8,415 bases of DNA from Actinomycetota bacterium (lineage in GTDB: Bacteria > Actinomycetota > Actinomycetes > Nanopelagicales > Nanopelagicaceae). The notes beneath the pieces are model-generated. The model was not told the DNA's origin and did no database searches. It saw only the letters and a list, made by a program, of their open reading frames with translations. Below, in pieces: positions 1-6,610 of the stretch. A program made the position numbers and the translations under genes. Location: NCBI GenBank assembly GCA_005793655.1, contig SXRC01000065.1, positions 1 to 8,415 on the forward strand, given 5' to 3'. Every line of letters begins with the position of its first letter. Positions within the stretch are counted from its first letter, which is position 1.

Positions 1-218
1 AGGATCGTAAAGGCTGGCAGCCAACTCAACTACCAAAGCCGGTTTATACCAGCGCAGCTAAAGCGGTTCCGAGTAAGCGAATTATTGATCTGACCAGCAC
101 TGGTCAGTGGAGCGCTGAACAGGAGCGGATAAAAGCATTATCAGGTCGAGATGATGACTTATTTGACCAAACAACATTGGGTGATACAGGCGAAGAAGAG
201 AAAGCCGTAAATCAGTAA
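1..218 (+). CDS. C-terminal tail of a truncated protein, possibly GlpR/SepX-like actinobacterial membrane protein (partial, 5' end outside window)
   Basis: Reading from base 3, 71 codons stay open to a TAA at 216-218. The tail starts DRKGWQPTQLPKPVYTS, continues with RIIDLTSTGQW at about residues 26-36, and ends in an acidic, unstructured stretch (GRDDDLFDQ... GEEEKAVNQ). The pattern W-x-P-x-x-x-P-x-P-x-Y, then IDL-x(3)-G-x-W, resembles what I remember of the C-terminus of the actinobacterial membrane protein annotated as 'gephyrin-like molybdotransferase receptor GlpR', called SepX in Streptomyces. Context agrees: in M. tuberculosis the corresponding gene (Rv0996) lies a few genes before pmt (Rv1002c). 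No catalytic motif or membrane segment is visible in this fragment, since any such segment would lie upstream. That a coding region ends here is well supported. The family name rests on motif memory plus synteny and could be wrong. Confidence 0.6.
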   Translation, partial: DRKGWQPTQLPKPVYTSAAKAVPSKRIIDLTSTGQWSAEQERIKALSGRDDDLFDQTTLGDTGEEEKAVNQ

Positions 219-1466
219 TTAAATCCAGCTAGGTAACCACATACGATCTAGCCAATCTGAATAAGGCATTTGAATACCTAGAAATATTGGCAGAAAATAA
301 ATAAAATTTATTGCCACAACGATGATAAAAGTACCGATATATTTACGATAATCCTTATATTTTAATGTCCAATTAAAGGTATAAATCAATGCCAGTATTA
401 AAAATGGCAAGATACTTATCGCATAAAAGTAAAACATGGTTCTACCTTGGATTAAAAACCAAGGTAGATAAGTACCGGCAATACCAGCCAAAATAAAGGC
501 TGCAATGCGATCTTTACTTACAATGAATAATCCAGCAGTTACTGCAATTGCAAATACACCCGCCCACCAAAGAACTGGGGTACCAATTGCCAAGATCTCC
601 TGTGCGCAACTTGCTGCCCCACAATCACTTGGGCTTTCATAGTAAAAAGAGGTGGGCCTTCCTAGAACCAGCCAACTCCAAGGATTAGCGTTATAGGCGT
701 GCTTCTCTGATAGCTCACGGTGAAAGTTTAGAATTTCAACGTGATACTTCCACAAAGATGTAAATAGGTTGCCACTTGATTGCCGGCCCCAACCATTACT
801 GTTTAATATCCAACCAATCCAAGTGATGAAGTAAACGCCAATTGGAATTAAAATAAATTGCACAAGCCGGCGCAACAAGCTACTTAATTGCAGATTTTTC
901 CAATTAATTGTTAATGCAATAATAAGTGGAATTATAAAGAAGCCACTCCATTTGCTGGCACCTGCTAATCCAATTGCTATCCCACTTAACCAAAGGTTAT
1001 TTGTCAAAATAAAATAGCAACAGAGCAATATAAAAAACATCAAGAAAATATCAAGTAGTGCCACTCTAGACATGACCAAGGCGAGTCCATCTAATGCCAT
1101 TAGCAGTGCTGCCGTACTGCTTAATAAAATAGAATTAAACAATCTCTGTGCGATTAGATAAATAAGTATCACGCAAGCAGTTCCAACTAAGGCTGGGATA
1201 ATCCGCCAACCAAACTCATTATTGCCAAATATTTTTATACCGATGCCGATCAGCCATTTACCAAGGGGTGGGTGAACTATGAAATCTGCCCCACCTTGCT
1301 CATTTAACTCAACTCCATGTTCAATTAATGAGTTAGCATTTTTTGCGTAGTAAATCTCATCAAAAATATATCCTTTGGGAAGATTTAAATGCCAAATGCG
1401 AATGATCAGTGAAAAGATAGTAATAATCGAGATTGGCAATATCTGTCTAAGGCGAGTTGTGCTCAT
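219..1466 (-). CDS. pmt: Polyprenyl-phosphomannose--protein O-mannosyltransferase (GT39/PMT family)
   Basis: This integral membrane enzyme transfers mannose from polyprenyl-phosphomannose to Ser/Thr of exported proteins on the outer face of the membrane. The 415-residue protein starts with a hydrophobic helix (about 9-27). It then shows the PMT catalytic acidic pair D36-E37 in FDEIYYAKNA, VHPPLGKW (64-71), SRVALLDIF (133-141), GASKWSG (169-175), and the loop H249...PWSWL (262-266) followed by GRPTSFYYESP (269-279). About ten hydrophobic segments are visible. A C282/C287 pair precedes a four-helix C-terminal region resembling PMT_4TMC. The family is usually about 500 residues or more; the deficit seems to lie in a short N-terminus and missing cytoplasmic loops, not a truncation, because start, catalytic pair and C-terminal helices are all present. 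It is divergent from rsmI, as in other actinobacteria. No Shine-Dalgarno precedes the ATG; a -10-like box lies 7 nt upstream. Confidence 0.92.
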   Translation of the reverse strand: MSTTRLRQILPISIITIFSLIIRIWHLNLPKGYIFDEIYYAKNANSLIEHGVELNEQGGADFIVHPPLGKWLIGIGIKIFGNNEFGWRIIPALVGTACVILIYLIAQRLFNSILLSSTAALLMALDGLALVMSRVALLDIFLMFFILLCCYFILTNNLWLSGIAIGLAGASKWSGFFIIPLIIALTINWKNLQLSSLLRRLVQFILIPIGVYFITWIGWILNSNGWGRQSSGNLFTSLWKYHVEILNFHRELSEKHAYNANPWSWLVLGRPTSFYYESPSDCGAASCAQEILAIGTPVLWWAGVFAIAVTAGLFIVSKDRIAAFILAGIAGTYLPWFLIQGRTMFYFYAISILPFLILALIYTFNWTLKYKDYRKYIGTFIIVVAINFIYFLPIFLGIQMPYSDWLDRMWLPSWI

Positions 1467-1527
1467 AGGGCTCAGCCTAAGACCAGAAGCGAAAGCAGAA
1501 GGGAAAATAACCTGAGAGAATTAGCAG
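1467..1527. promoter_or_regulatory. Divergent pmt/rsmI intergenic spacer
   Basis: This 61-bp region must hold or border the promoters for pmt (leftward) and the rsmI operon (rightward). For pmt, the minus strand carries TAGGCT at 1474-1479, a TAnnnT box 7 nt before the ATG. For rsmI, TAACCT at 1508-1513 is a possible -10 giving a start near 1520, and GAGAGA at 1514-1519 is a weak ribosome binding site 8 nt before the ATG. I see no convincing -35 for either. The + strand is purine-rich and contains an imperfect tandem 12-mer (1484-1507). That promoters lie here is inferred from the divergent layout; the exact boxes are tentative. Confidence 0.4.
1484..1507 (+). repeat. Imperfect tandem 12-bp repeat in the divergent spacer
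   Basis: CAGAAGCGAAAG (1484-1495) is followed directly by CAGAAGGGAAAA (1496-1507), matching at 10 of 12 positions. It lies between two divergent start codons, so it could be a regulator site, but a purine-rich stretch can produce such a repeat by chance. Confidence 0.4.
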
Positions 1528-2370
1528 ATGTTAATTCTTGCCTGCCTGCCAATTGGTGATTGGCGTGACGCGTCCATCCACCTTACCTCAGCAATTGAAA
1601 GTGCAAAGTATGTGGCAGCAGAGGACTCTCGAAAGTTTGCCAGGTTGTGTAAAGATTTAAATATCACCCACAACGCTCAGGTAATTTCTTTTTTTGAAGG
1701 CAATGAGAGTGAGCGCATTGCCGAACTGAGTGCGATCTTAAACTCACAAAAAGATATTTTGCTTGTTACCGATGCTGGCACACCTTGCATTTCAGATCCT
1801 GGCTATCGATTAATCCAGGCAGCGTTGCGAGATGGTGTAAAGATAAAAGTATTACCAGGGCCAAGTGCGGTAACAACTGCGCTGTTGCTATCTGGATTAC
1901 CAACTGATCGATTTTGTTTTGAAGGTTTTCCACCTCGCACCAAAGTTGCCAGAGATAAATGGTTTGAATCTTTGGCCAAAGAGGAGCGCACAATTATTTT
2001 CTTTGAAGCACCCCATCGAATTGGTGAATCATTAATCGCTGCAGCTCAAGCATTTTCAGATACTAGGGCTGCGGTAATTTGCCGAGAGATGAGCAAACAG
2101 TATGAAGAGGTAGTAAGGGGTAGTTTTTCAGAGTTAATTTCTTGGTCAGAATCTAAAGATATTTTAGGTGAGATAACAGTTGTGGTATCTGGCTTTGATC
2201 CTGCCACTAATCATGTGGCTGATACTGATTTAGTTGAAATGGTATTGAAACAAGAGGCAGCTGGTGAGAGTCGAAAAGAGGCGATCGCCCAGGTTGCTAA
2301 ACAAAGTGGAGTTTCAAAACGAGTTGTATTTGATGCCATGGTTACTTATAAAAGTGGGGATAAGATCTGA
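1528..2370 (+). CDS. rsmI: 16S rRNA (cytidine-1402-2'-O)-methyltransferase RsmI
   Basis: RsmI uses S-adenosylmethionine to 2'-O-methylate C1402 of 16S rRNA in the ribosomal P site. The 280-residue protein has the tetrapyrrole methylase-type fold motifs in order: LPIGD (7-11), AAEDSRK (30-36), TDAGTPCISDPGYRL (81-95), PGPSA (110-114), SGLPTDRFCFEGF (122-134), EAPHR (160-164), CREMSKQYEE and GEITVVVSG near the end. Length is normal for the family. The start is fixed by an in-frame TAG at 1522-1524, two codons upstream, so the protein begins almost at the first beta strand, without the short leader seen in many homologues. The usual TPIG is LPIG here. It is the first gene of a five-gene + strand operon, with 2 bp to metG, and is divergent from pmt. 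Confidence 0.96.
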   Translation: MLILACLPIGDWRDASIHLTSAIESAKYVAAEDSRKFARLCKDLNITHNAQVISFFEGNESERIAELSAILNSQKDILLVTDAGTPCISDPGYRLIQAALRDGVKIKVLPGPSAVTTALLLSGLPTDRFCFEGFPPRTKVARDKWFESLAKEERTIIFFEAPHRIGESLIAAAQAFSDTRAAVICREMSKQYEEVVRGSFSELISWSESKDILGEITVVVSGFDPATNHVADTDLVEMVLKQEAAGESRKEAIAQVAKQSGVSKRVVFDAMVTYKSGDKI

Positions 2371-2372
2371 TC

Positions 2373-3926
2373 ATGGCTAAAAAATCATTTTATTTAACCA
2401 CACCTATTTATTATGTTAATGATGCCCCTCATATTGGTCACGCCTATACAACCGTTGCTGGTGATGTATTAACTAGGTGGCATCGCCAGCGTGGTGATGA
2501 AGTTTGGTTCTTGACTGGCACAGATGAACATGGTGAGAAGGTATTAAACACTGCTAAATCAAATAACACTCCGCCACAAGATTGGTGTGACAAATTAGTT
2601 GAATCAGCTTGGAAACCAGTTTGGAAAGATCTAAATATTGCTCATGATGATTTTATTAGAACCACTGAGGAGCGCCATACGGTGCGGGTACAAAAATTTC
2701 TACAAAAATTAAAAGATACTGGCTTTATATACGCCGGCAAGTTTGAAGGTCTCTACTGTGTTGGTTGTGAAGAGTTTAAGCTGCCGGGTGATTTGATTGA
2801 GGGTAAATGTAAAATTCACTCTAAGCCAGTTGCAATGCTGAGTGAAGATAATTGGTTCTTTAAACTTTCAGAGTTTGCCCAACCATTACTAGAGCACTAC
2901 AAATCAAATCCATCAGCGTGTGAGCCAGAGTCTGCTCGCAACGAGGTAATCTCCTTTTTAGAGGGTGAGGTTAGAGATCTATCCATCTCTCGCTCAACTT
3001 TTGATTGGGGAATCCCAGTGCCATGGGATCCAAAACAGATTATCTATGTTTGGTTTGACGCCCTCCTCAACTATGCAACCGCAGTTGGTATCGGAGATGA
3101 TGAATCAACAGATGGTGGCAAAAAGTTTGCCAGTACCTGGCCGGCTGATGTGCACCTTGTTGGTAAGGATATTTTGCGCTTTCATGCAATTATTTGGCCA
3201 GCGATGTTAATGGCAGCAGGAGTTGAAGTTCCTAAAAAAGTATTTGCCCACGGCTGGTTATTAGTCGGTGGTGAAAAGATGTCTAAGAGTAAATTAACTG
3301 GGATTGCTCCAAGTGATATTACAAAAGATTTTGGTGTTGACGCTTTTCGCTACTACTTTCTGAAGGCAATTCCTTTTGGCAGTGATGGCTCATTTTCTTG
3401 GGAGGATATGGCCGCTCGCTACACAAGTGAGCTAGCAAATGATTTTGGAAATCTTGCCTCAAGATTAATTGCCATGATTGAAAAGTACTGTGATGGCAAG
3501 ATTCCAGCGACAGCACAAAATGCTGATCTATCAGCTCTGTTGGATCAAACAGTTAAAACCGCAGATACTGCAATCTGTTCCCTTGATTTTCAAGGTGGAT
3601 TAAATGCGATTATGGATTTTTGTAAACGGGTTAATGGCTATGTCACCGAAACTGCCCCATGGGTAGTTGCAAAGGATGCAGCTAAAAAAAGTGAGCTTGA
3701 TCAGATTTTATATAACACCGCAGAGTCACTTCGCGCTCTTGCAGTATTACTTCACCCAGTGATGCCAGAGGTCACGGAAAAACTTTGGCAAAGTTTGGGA
3801 GCTGCTGCATTAGGTAAAATTGGTGATCAGCAAATCAGTAATGTATCAAAGTGGGGTCAACTGCCAGCAGGGAGTAAGGTGGTTAAGACTGCGGTCTTAT
3901 TCCCAAGATTAGAAGAGGTTAAGTAA
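2373..3926 (+). CDS. metG: Methionine--tRNA ligase (class I MetRS)
   Basis: MetRS charges tRNA-Met with methionine in the cytoplasm using ATP. At 517 residues it has the usual actinobacterial length, with no C-terminal tRNA-binding (Trbp111) extension. The Rossmann core begins at YLTTPIYYVNDAPHIGHAYT with the HIGH signature at 20-23 and FLTGTDEHGEK after it. A single zinc knuckle is visible as C129-x2-C132 and C146-x2-H149, the actinobacterial CxxC...CxxH form. The second signature KMSKS is at 302-306 in GGEKMSKSKLTGI, followed by DAFRYYFL and an alpha-helical anticodon-binding domain (about 370-517) ending in a short tail. The ATG lies 2 bp after the rsmI stop. GGGG at 2356-2359 is a rather distant ribosome binding site, and TAAGAT sits 6 nt upstream of the ATG. 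tatD follows after 4 bp. Confidence 0.98.
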   Translation: MAKKSFYLTTPIYYVNDAPHIGHAYTTVAGDVLTRWHRQRGDEVWFLTGTDEHGEKVLNTAKSNNTPPQDWCDKLVESAWKPVWKDLNIAHDDFIRTTEERHTVRVQKFLQKLKDTGFIYAGKFEGLYCVGCEEFKLPGDLIEGKCKIHSKPVAMLSEDNWFFKLSEFAQPLLEHYKSNPSACEPESARNEVISFLEGEVRDLSISRSTFDWGIPVPWDPKQIIYVWFDALLNYATAVGIGDDESTDGGKKFASTWPADVHLVGKDILRFHAIIWPAMLMAAGVEVPKKVFAHGWLLVGGEKMSKSKLTGIAPSDITKDFGVDAFRYYFLKAIPFGSDGSFSWEDMAARYTSELANDFGNLASRLIAMIEKYCDGKIPATAQNADLSALLDQTVKTADTAICSLDFQGGLNAIMDFCKRVNGYVTETAPWVVAKDAAKKSELDQILYNTAESLRALAVLLHPVMPEVTEKLWQSLGAAALGKIGDQQISNVSKWGQLPAGSKVVKTAVLFPRLEEVK

Positions 3927-3930
3927 ATTT

Positions 3931-4785
3931 ATGGCAGATCGTCATAACCGCGATCTTGATCGAAAACCAGCACCACTCCCAGATCCTTTAAATAGTAAAA
4001 CTGTTGATTCACATGCTCACCTAGAACTAATTCACAACAGCGCAGCAGATTCACCATTGATCAAGCAGGTATTAGCAGATTCAGCCGCCGTGGGCATTGA
4101 TCGAGTTGTGCAGGTTGGCTACTCCGCAGAGCAATCAATCTGGTCGGTGAAGTGTGCTGAAAGCTTTGTTGGTCAGGTTTTGGCAGCGGTTGCCCTGCAT
4201 CCAAATGAGGCACCAGTAGTTGAAGATCTAGAAAAAGATTTGCAGGTAATTAAAGATTTAGCCACTCATCCCAGAGTGAGGGCAATTGGTGAGACTGGAT
4301 TAGATTTTTATCGCACCCCACCTGAGTTAAGGGATAAACAAAAGTACTCATTTAAGCAACATATAAAAATTGCAAAAGAGCATAAGAAAGCATTAGTAAT
4401 CCATGATCGAGATTCCCACCGTGAGATATTAGATACTCTGGCGCAGGAGGGAGCACCATTAAACAGTATCTTTCATTGCTTCTCCGGGGATGTGGCGATG
4501 GCGAAGGAATGCATTGCAAATAATTACATTCTCTCCTTTGCCGGTACTGTGACATTTAAAAATGCTCAGCAATTACGAGATGCGCTAGTGCTAGTTCCAA
4601 TTGAGCAACTACTGGTGGAAACTGATTCACCCTTTTTAGCACCGATGCCAAACCGGGGCGCACTTAATACCCCAGCCCAGATCCCACATACCTTGCGGAT
4701 AATGGCAGATCTTCGGGGAGTATCAGCTGATTACCTAGCGGGTGCAATCTCTGAAAATGCTGAACGGATTTTTGGTAAGTTTTAA
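3931..4785 (+). CDS. tatD: TatD-family metal-dependent hydrolase (DNase)
   Basis: TatD proteins are TIM-barrel metal-dependent nucleases linked to DNA repair and degradation; the exact substrate in actinobacteria is not settled. The 284-residue protein carries every metal-ligand motif of the amidohydrolase-like family: DSHAHLE with H28 and H30, GETGLDF with E121, VIHDRDSH with H158, FHCFSG with H182, and ETDSPFLAP with D232. Before the barrel there is a charged, proline-containing leader of about 24 residues (MADRHNRDLDRKPAPLPDPL), typical of actinobacterial members, so the ATG at 3931 is a reasonable start. It is preceded by AAGAGG at 3913-3918, 12 nt away. The gene sits between metG and rsmA in the operon. 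In mycobacteria and streptomycetes an rpf gene often lies between tatD and rsmA, but here the tatD stop touches the rsmA start. Confidence 0.95.
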   Translation: MADRHNRDLDRKPAPLPDPLNSKTVDSHAHLELIHNSAADSPLIKQVLADSAAVGIDRVVQVGYSAEQSIWSVKCAESFVGQVLAAVALHPNEAPVVEDLEKDLQVIKDLATHPRVRAIGETGLDFYRTPPELRDKQKYSFKQHIKIAKEHKKALVIHDRDSHREILDTLAQEGAPLNSIFHCFSGDVAMAKECIANNYILSFAGTVTFKNAQQLRDALVLVPIEQLLVETDSPFLAPMPNRGALNTPAQIPHTLRIMADLRGVSADYLAGAISENAERIFGKF

Positions 4786-5643
4786 ATGTCTAATTTACTT
4801 GGCGCAACTGAAATCAGAGCTTTAGCTGATCAATTAAATATAAAGCCAAGTAAAAAACTTGGTCAAAACTTTGTAGTAGATGCCAACACCTGCCGAAAGA
4901 TTGTGAAGGTGGCAGGTGTAAATTCAACTGATACCGTACTTGAAATTGGCCCAGGACTTGGCTCGCTAACCCTTGCATTACTTGAGGCAGCAAAATCAGT
5001 AATCGCAATTGAGATTGATAAACGGATGGCAGATCAATTATCAAATACCGCAAACAGCCATGGCTTTGATACCCACAAACTAATCGTGATCAATCAAGAT
5101 GTGATGAGTGTTAATAAACTGCCAACTGAGCCAACAGTTTTGGTGGCAAATCTTCCCTACAACTTGGCGGTGCCAATGTTATTAACTGTTTTAGAGCGTT
5201 TCCCTTCAATTTCAACTGGTGTAGTAATGGTGCAAAGTGAGGTGGCAGATAGATTAGTTGCCACGCCAAATAATAAAAATTACGGCGCACCAACTGTGAA
5301 AGCTAACTGGTTTAGTGATCTGAGCAATGCTGGCCAGATAAGTAGATCAGTCTTTTGGCCCATTCCTAATGTGGACTCATCCTTGGTGAGGTTTATTCGC
5401 CACAAACCATTAGGAGATGAAGGGCAGCGAGTGGCAACTTTTACTGTAGTTGAGCACGCCTTTGCAAAACGACGAAAGATGCTGCGGGCTGGCTTAAATC
5501 AATTATTTGATGGCGCAGCTGAAGATCATTTAATCAGCGCTGGGATAGATCCCACCATCCGTGGTGAGGATTTAGCAGTTGATAAGTTTTTTCAAATTGG
5601 TATGCAATTAATTAAGCACAATCTCACTTCGCGGCTGAGTTAG
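4786..5643 (+). CDS. rsmA: 16S rRNA (adenine-1518/1519-N6,N6)-dimethyltransferase RsmA/KsgA
   Basis: RsmA dimethylates two adjacent adenines in helix 45 of 16S rRNA late in 30S subunit assembly, using S-adenosylmethionine. The 285-residue protein shows LLGATEIRAL then KKLGQNFVVD (23-32), the SAM-binding glycine motif VLEIGPGLGSLT (51-62) followed by the acidic residues of AIEID, and the catalytic NLPYN at 122-126. The C-terminal lobe has AFAKRRKMLRAGL and IRGEDLAVDKFFQIG. Length is standard. The ATG directly follows the tatD TAA with no gap, which suggests translational coupling; only a weak GGTAAG (4774-4779) precedes it. ispE follows after 17 bp, the usual actinobacterial neighbour. Erm-type rRNA methylases share the fold, but the KsgA-like LGQNF start and RRKMLR segment, plus context, favour RsmA. 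Confidence 0.97.
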   Translation: MSNLLGATEIRALADQLNIKPSKKLGQNFVVDANTCRKIVKVAGVNSTDTVLEIGPGLGSLTLALLEAAKSVIAIEIDKRMADQLSNTANSHGFDTHKLIVINQDVMSVNKLPTEPTVLVANLPYNLAVPMLLTVLERFPSISTGVVMVQSEVADRLVATPNNKNYGAPTVKANWFSDLSNAGQISRSVFWPIPNVDSSLVRFIRHKPLGDEGQRVATFTVVEHAFAKRRKMLRAGLNQLFDGAAEDHLISAGIDPTIRGEDLAVDKFFQIGMQLIKHNLTSRLS

Positions 5644-5660
5644 CCAATACGCTCTAGGGT

Positions 5661-6581
5661 ATGAGATCTAATGGAGTAGTTGCCAGAGTTCCGGCGAAGG
5701 TAAATCTGCAATTATCTGTCGGTCCACTTGGCGCAGATGGCTTTCATGAGGTTACTACCGTATTTCAAGCAATCTCACTCTTTGATGATGTCACAGTGGC
5801 AAGTGGCAGATCAGGTGATGGTGTAACCATCAGTATTTCTGGGCAAACAGCAAGTGGTGTGCCAGTTGATGATTCAAATCTTGCAGTTAAAGCGGCGCAG
5901 TTAATGATAAAAAAATATCAGCTGCCAAGTGATCTGAGAATTAAACTTAAAAAAGAGATTCCAGTTGCAGGTGGTATGGCCGGGGGAAGCGCGGATGCTG
6001 CTGGTGTAATAGTTGGTCTTGACTCACTATATGAGTTAGGACTTACCCGTGATGAGATGGAGTTATTGGGAGGTCAACTTGGCGCTGATGTGCCATTTTC
6101 TATTTGTGGTGGGGTGGCAATTGGCACTGGCAGAGGTGATCAAATAACACCAGCACTTGCCAAGGGAAGTTATAACTGGGTCTTAGCCTTATCTGGTCAA
6201 GGATTAGCAACTCAATCTGTATATAAAGAGTGTGATCGACTTCGAGAGGGGTTATCGATTGCAACCCCTTCAGTTAGTGAAACATTAATGCAGGCACTAA
6301 GGGCAGCAGATGCGAAGGCATTGGGTAAGTCATTAATTAATGAGTTACAACCTGCTGCATGCTCACTGCGTCCTGCACTTAGATTGGTTTTAGATGTTGG
6401 CATTGATTACGGCGCACTTGGCGGTGTTATCTCTGGCTCTGGACCTACAGTTGCATTTTTAGTATCTGATGATGAGCATGCAATGGATTTAACCGTTGCG
6501 TTAAGTGGCAGTGGGGTAGTTTCATCGGTGGTGCGAGCAACTGGAGCAGTTGCTGGGGCTCGAATTGTTGAAAGTTTTTGA
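5661..6581 (+). CDS. ispE: 4-diphosphocytidyl-2-C-methyl-D-erythritol kinase
   Basis: IspE phosphorylates CDP-methylerythritol at the 2-hydroxyl with ATP, the fourth step of the MEP isoprenoid pathway; the product goes to IspF. The 306-residue GHMP kinase has PAKVNLQLSVGP with K13 near the N-terminus, the ATP loop PVAGGMAGGSADAAG (101-115), LGADVPF with catalytic D143, GGVAIGTGRG just after, and SGSGPTVAFL near the C-terminus. Length is typical. No other ATG, GTG or TTG lies near in frame, so the start at 5661 is firm. No properly spaced ribosome binding site is present: TAGGG (5655-5659) is only one base from the ATG, while TACGCT (5648-5653) is a -10-like box ending 7 nt before it, so a leaderless start is possible. 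It is the last gene of the operon, and its 3' end overlaps the candidate tRNA promoter. Confidence 0.96.
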   Translation: MRSNGVVARVPAKVNLQLSVGPLGADGFHEVTTVFQAISLFDDVTVASGRSGDGVTISISGQTASGVPVDDSNLAVKAAQLMIKKYQLPSDLRIKLKKEIPVAGGMAGGSADAAGVIVGLDSLYELGLTRDEMELLGGQLGADVPFSICGGVAIGTGRGDQITPALAKGSYNWVLALSGQGLATQSVYKECDRLREGLSIATPSVSETLMQALRAADAKALGKSLINELQPAACSLRPALRLVLDVGIDYGALGGVISGSGPTVAFLVSDDEHAMDLTVALSGSGVVSSVVRATGAVAGARIVESF

Positions 6582-6597
6582 TTTACCCAGTTATAAG
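6568..6597 (+). promoter_or_regulatory. Candidate sigma-70-type promoter for tRNA-Gln and glmU
   Basis: TTGAAA (6568-6573) and TATAAG (6592-6597), 18 nt apart, each match the sigma-70 consensus at five of six positions. The expected start near 6604 leaves a leader of about 7 nt before the mature tRNA. The -35 box lies in the last codons of ispE. An alternative pair is TTGATT (6578-6583) with GATAAT (6599-6604), spaced 15 nt, which would start at the tRNA 5' end. Confidence 0.5.
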
Positions 6598-6610
6598 GGA
6601 TAATTCAGGT

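Larger units (their letters stand above)
1528..6581 (+). other. Predicted operon rsmI-metG-tatD-rsmA-ispE
   Basis: Five genes on one strand are separated by 2, 4, 0 and 17 bp, with no hairpin-plus-T-run terminator seen between them, so a single transcript is likely. The set joins two 16S rRNA methyltransferases, methionyl-tRNA synthetase, a TatD nuclease and an isoprenoid kinase. The order is a familiar actinobacterial arrangement. -10-like boxes before metG and ispE could add internal starts. Confidence 0.8.

Noticed and set aside
228..252. Inverted repeat GCTAGGT / ATCTAGC with an 11-nt loop, considered as the terminator for the convergent pair
   Set aside because: Only 7 bp with one G-T pair, no T-run after it on the + strand, and only scattered T's on the minus strand; it lies in pmt coding sequence.
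2371..2372. Possible methionine-responsive riboswitch or T-box before metG
   Set aside because: Only 2 bp separate rsmI and metG, so there is no leader that could hold one.
2965..3210. + strand open frame of about 80 codons inside metG in another frame
   Set aside because: Lies wholly inside the MetRS catalytic region and has no family resemblance; an overlapping by-product.
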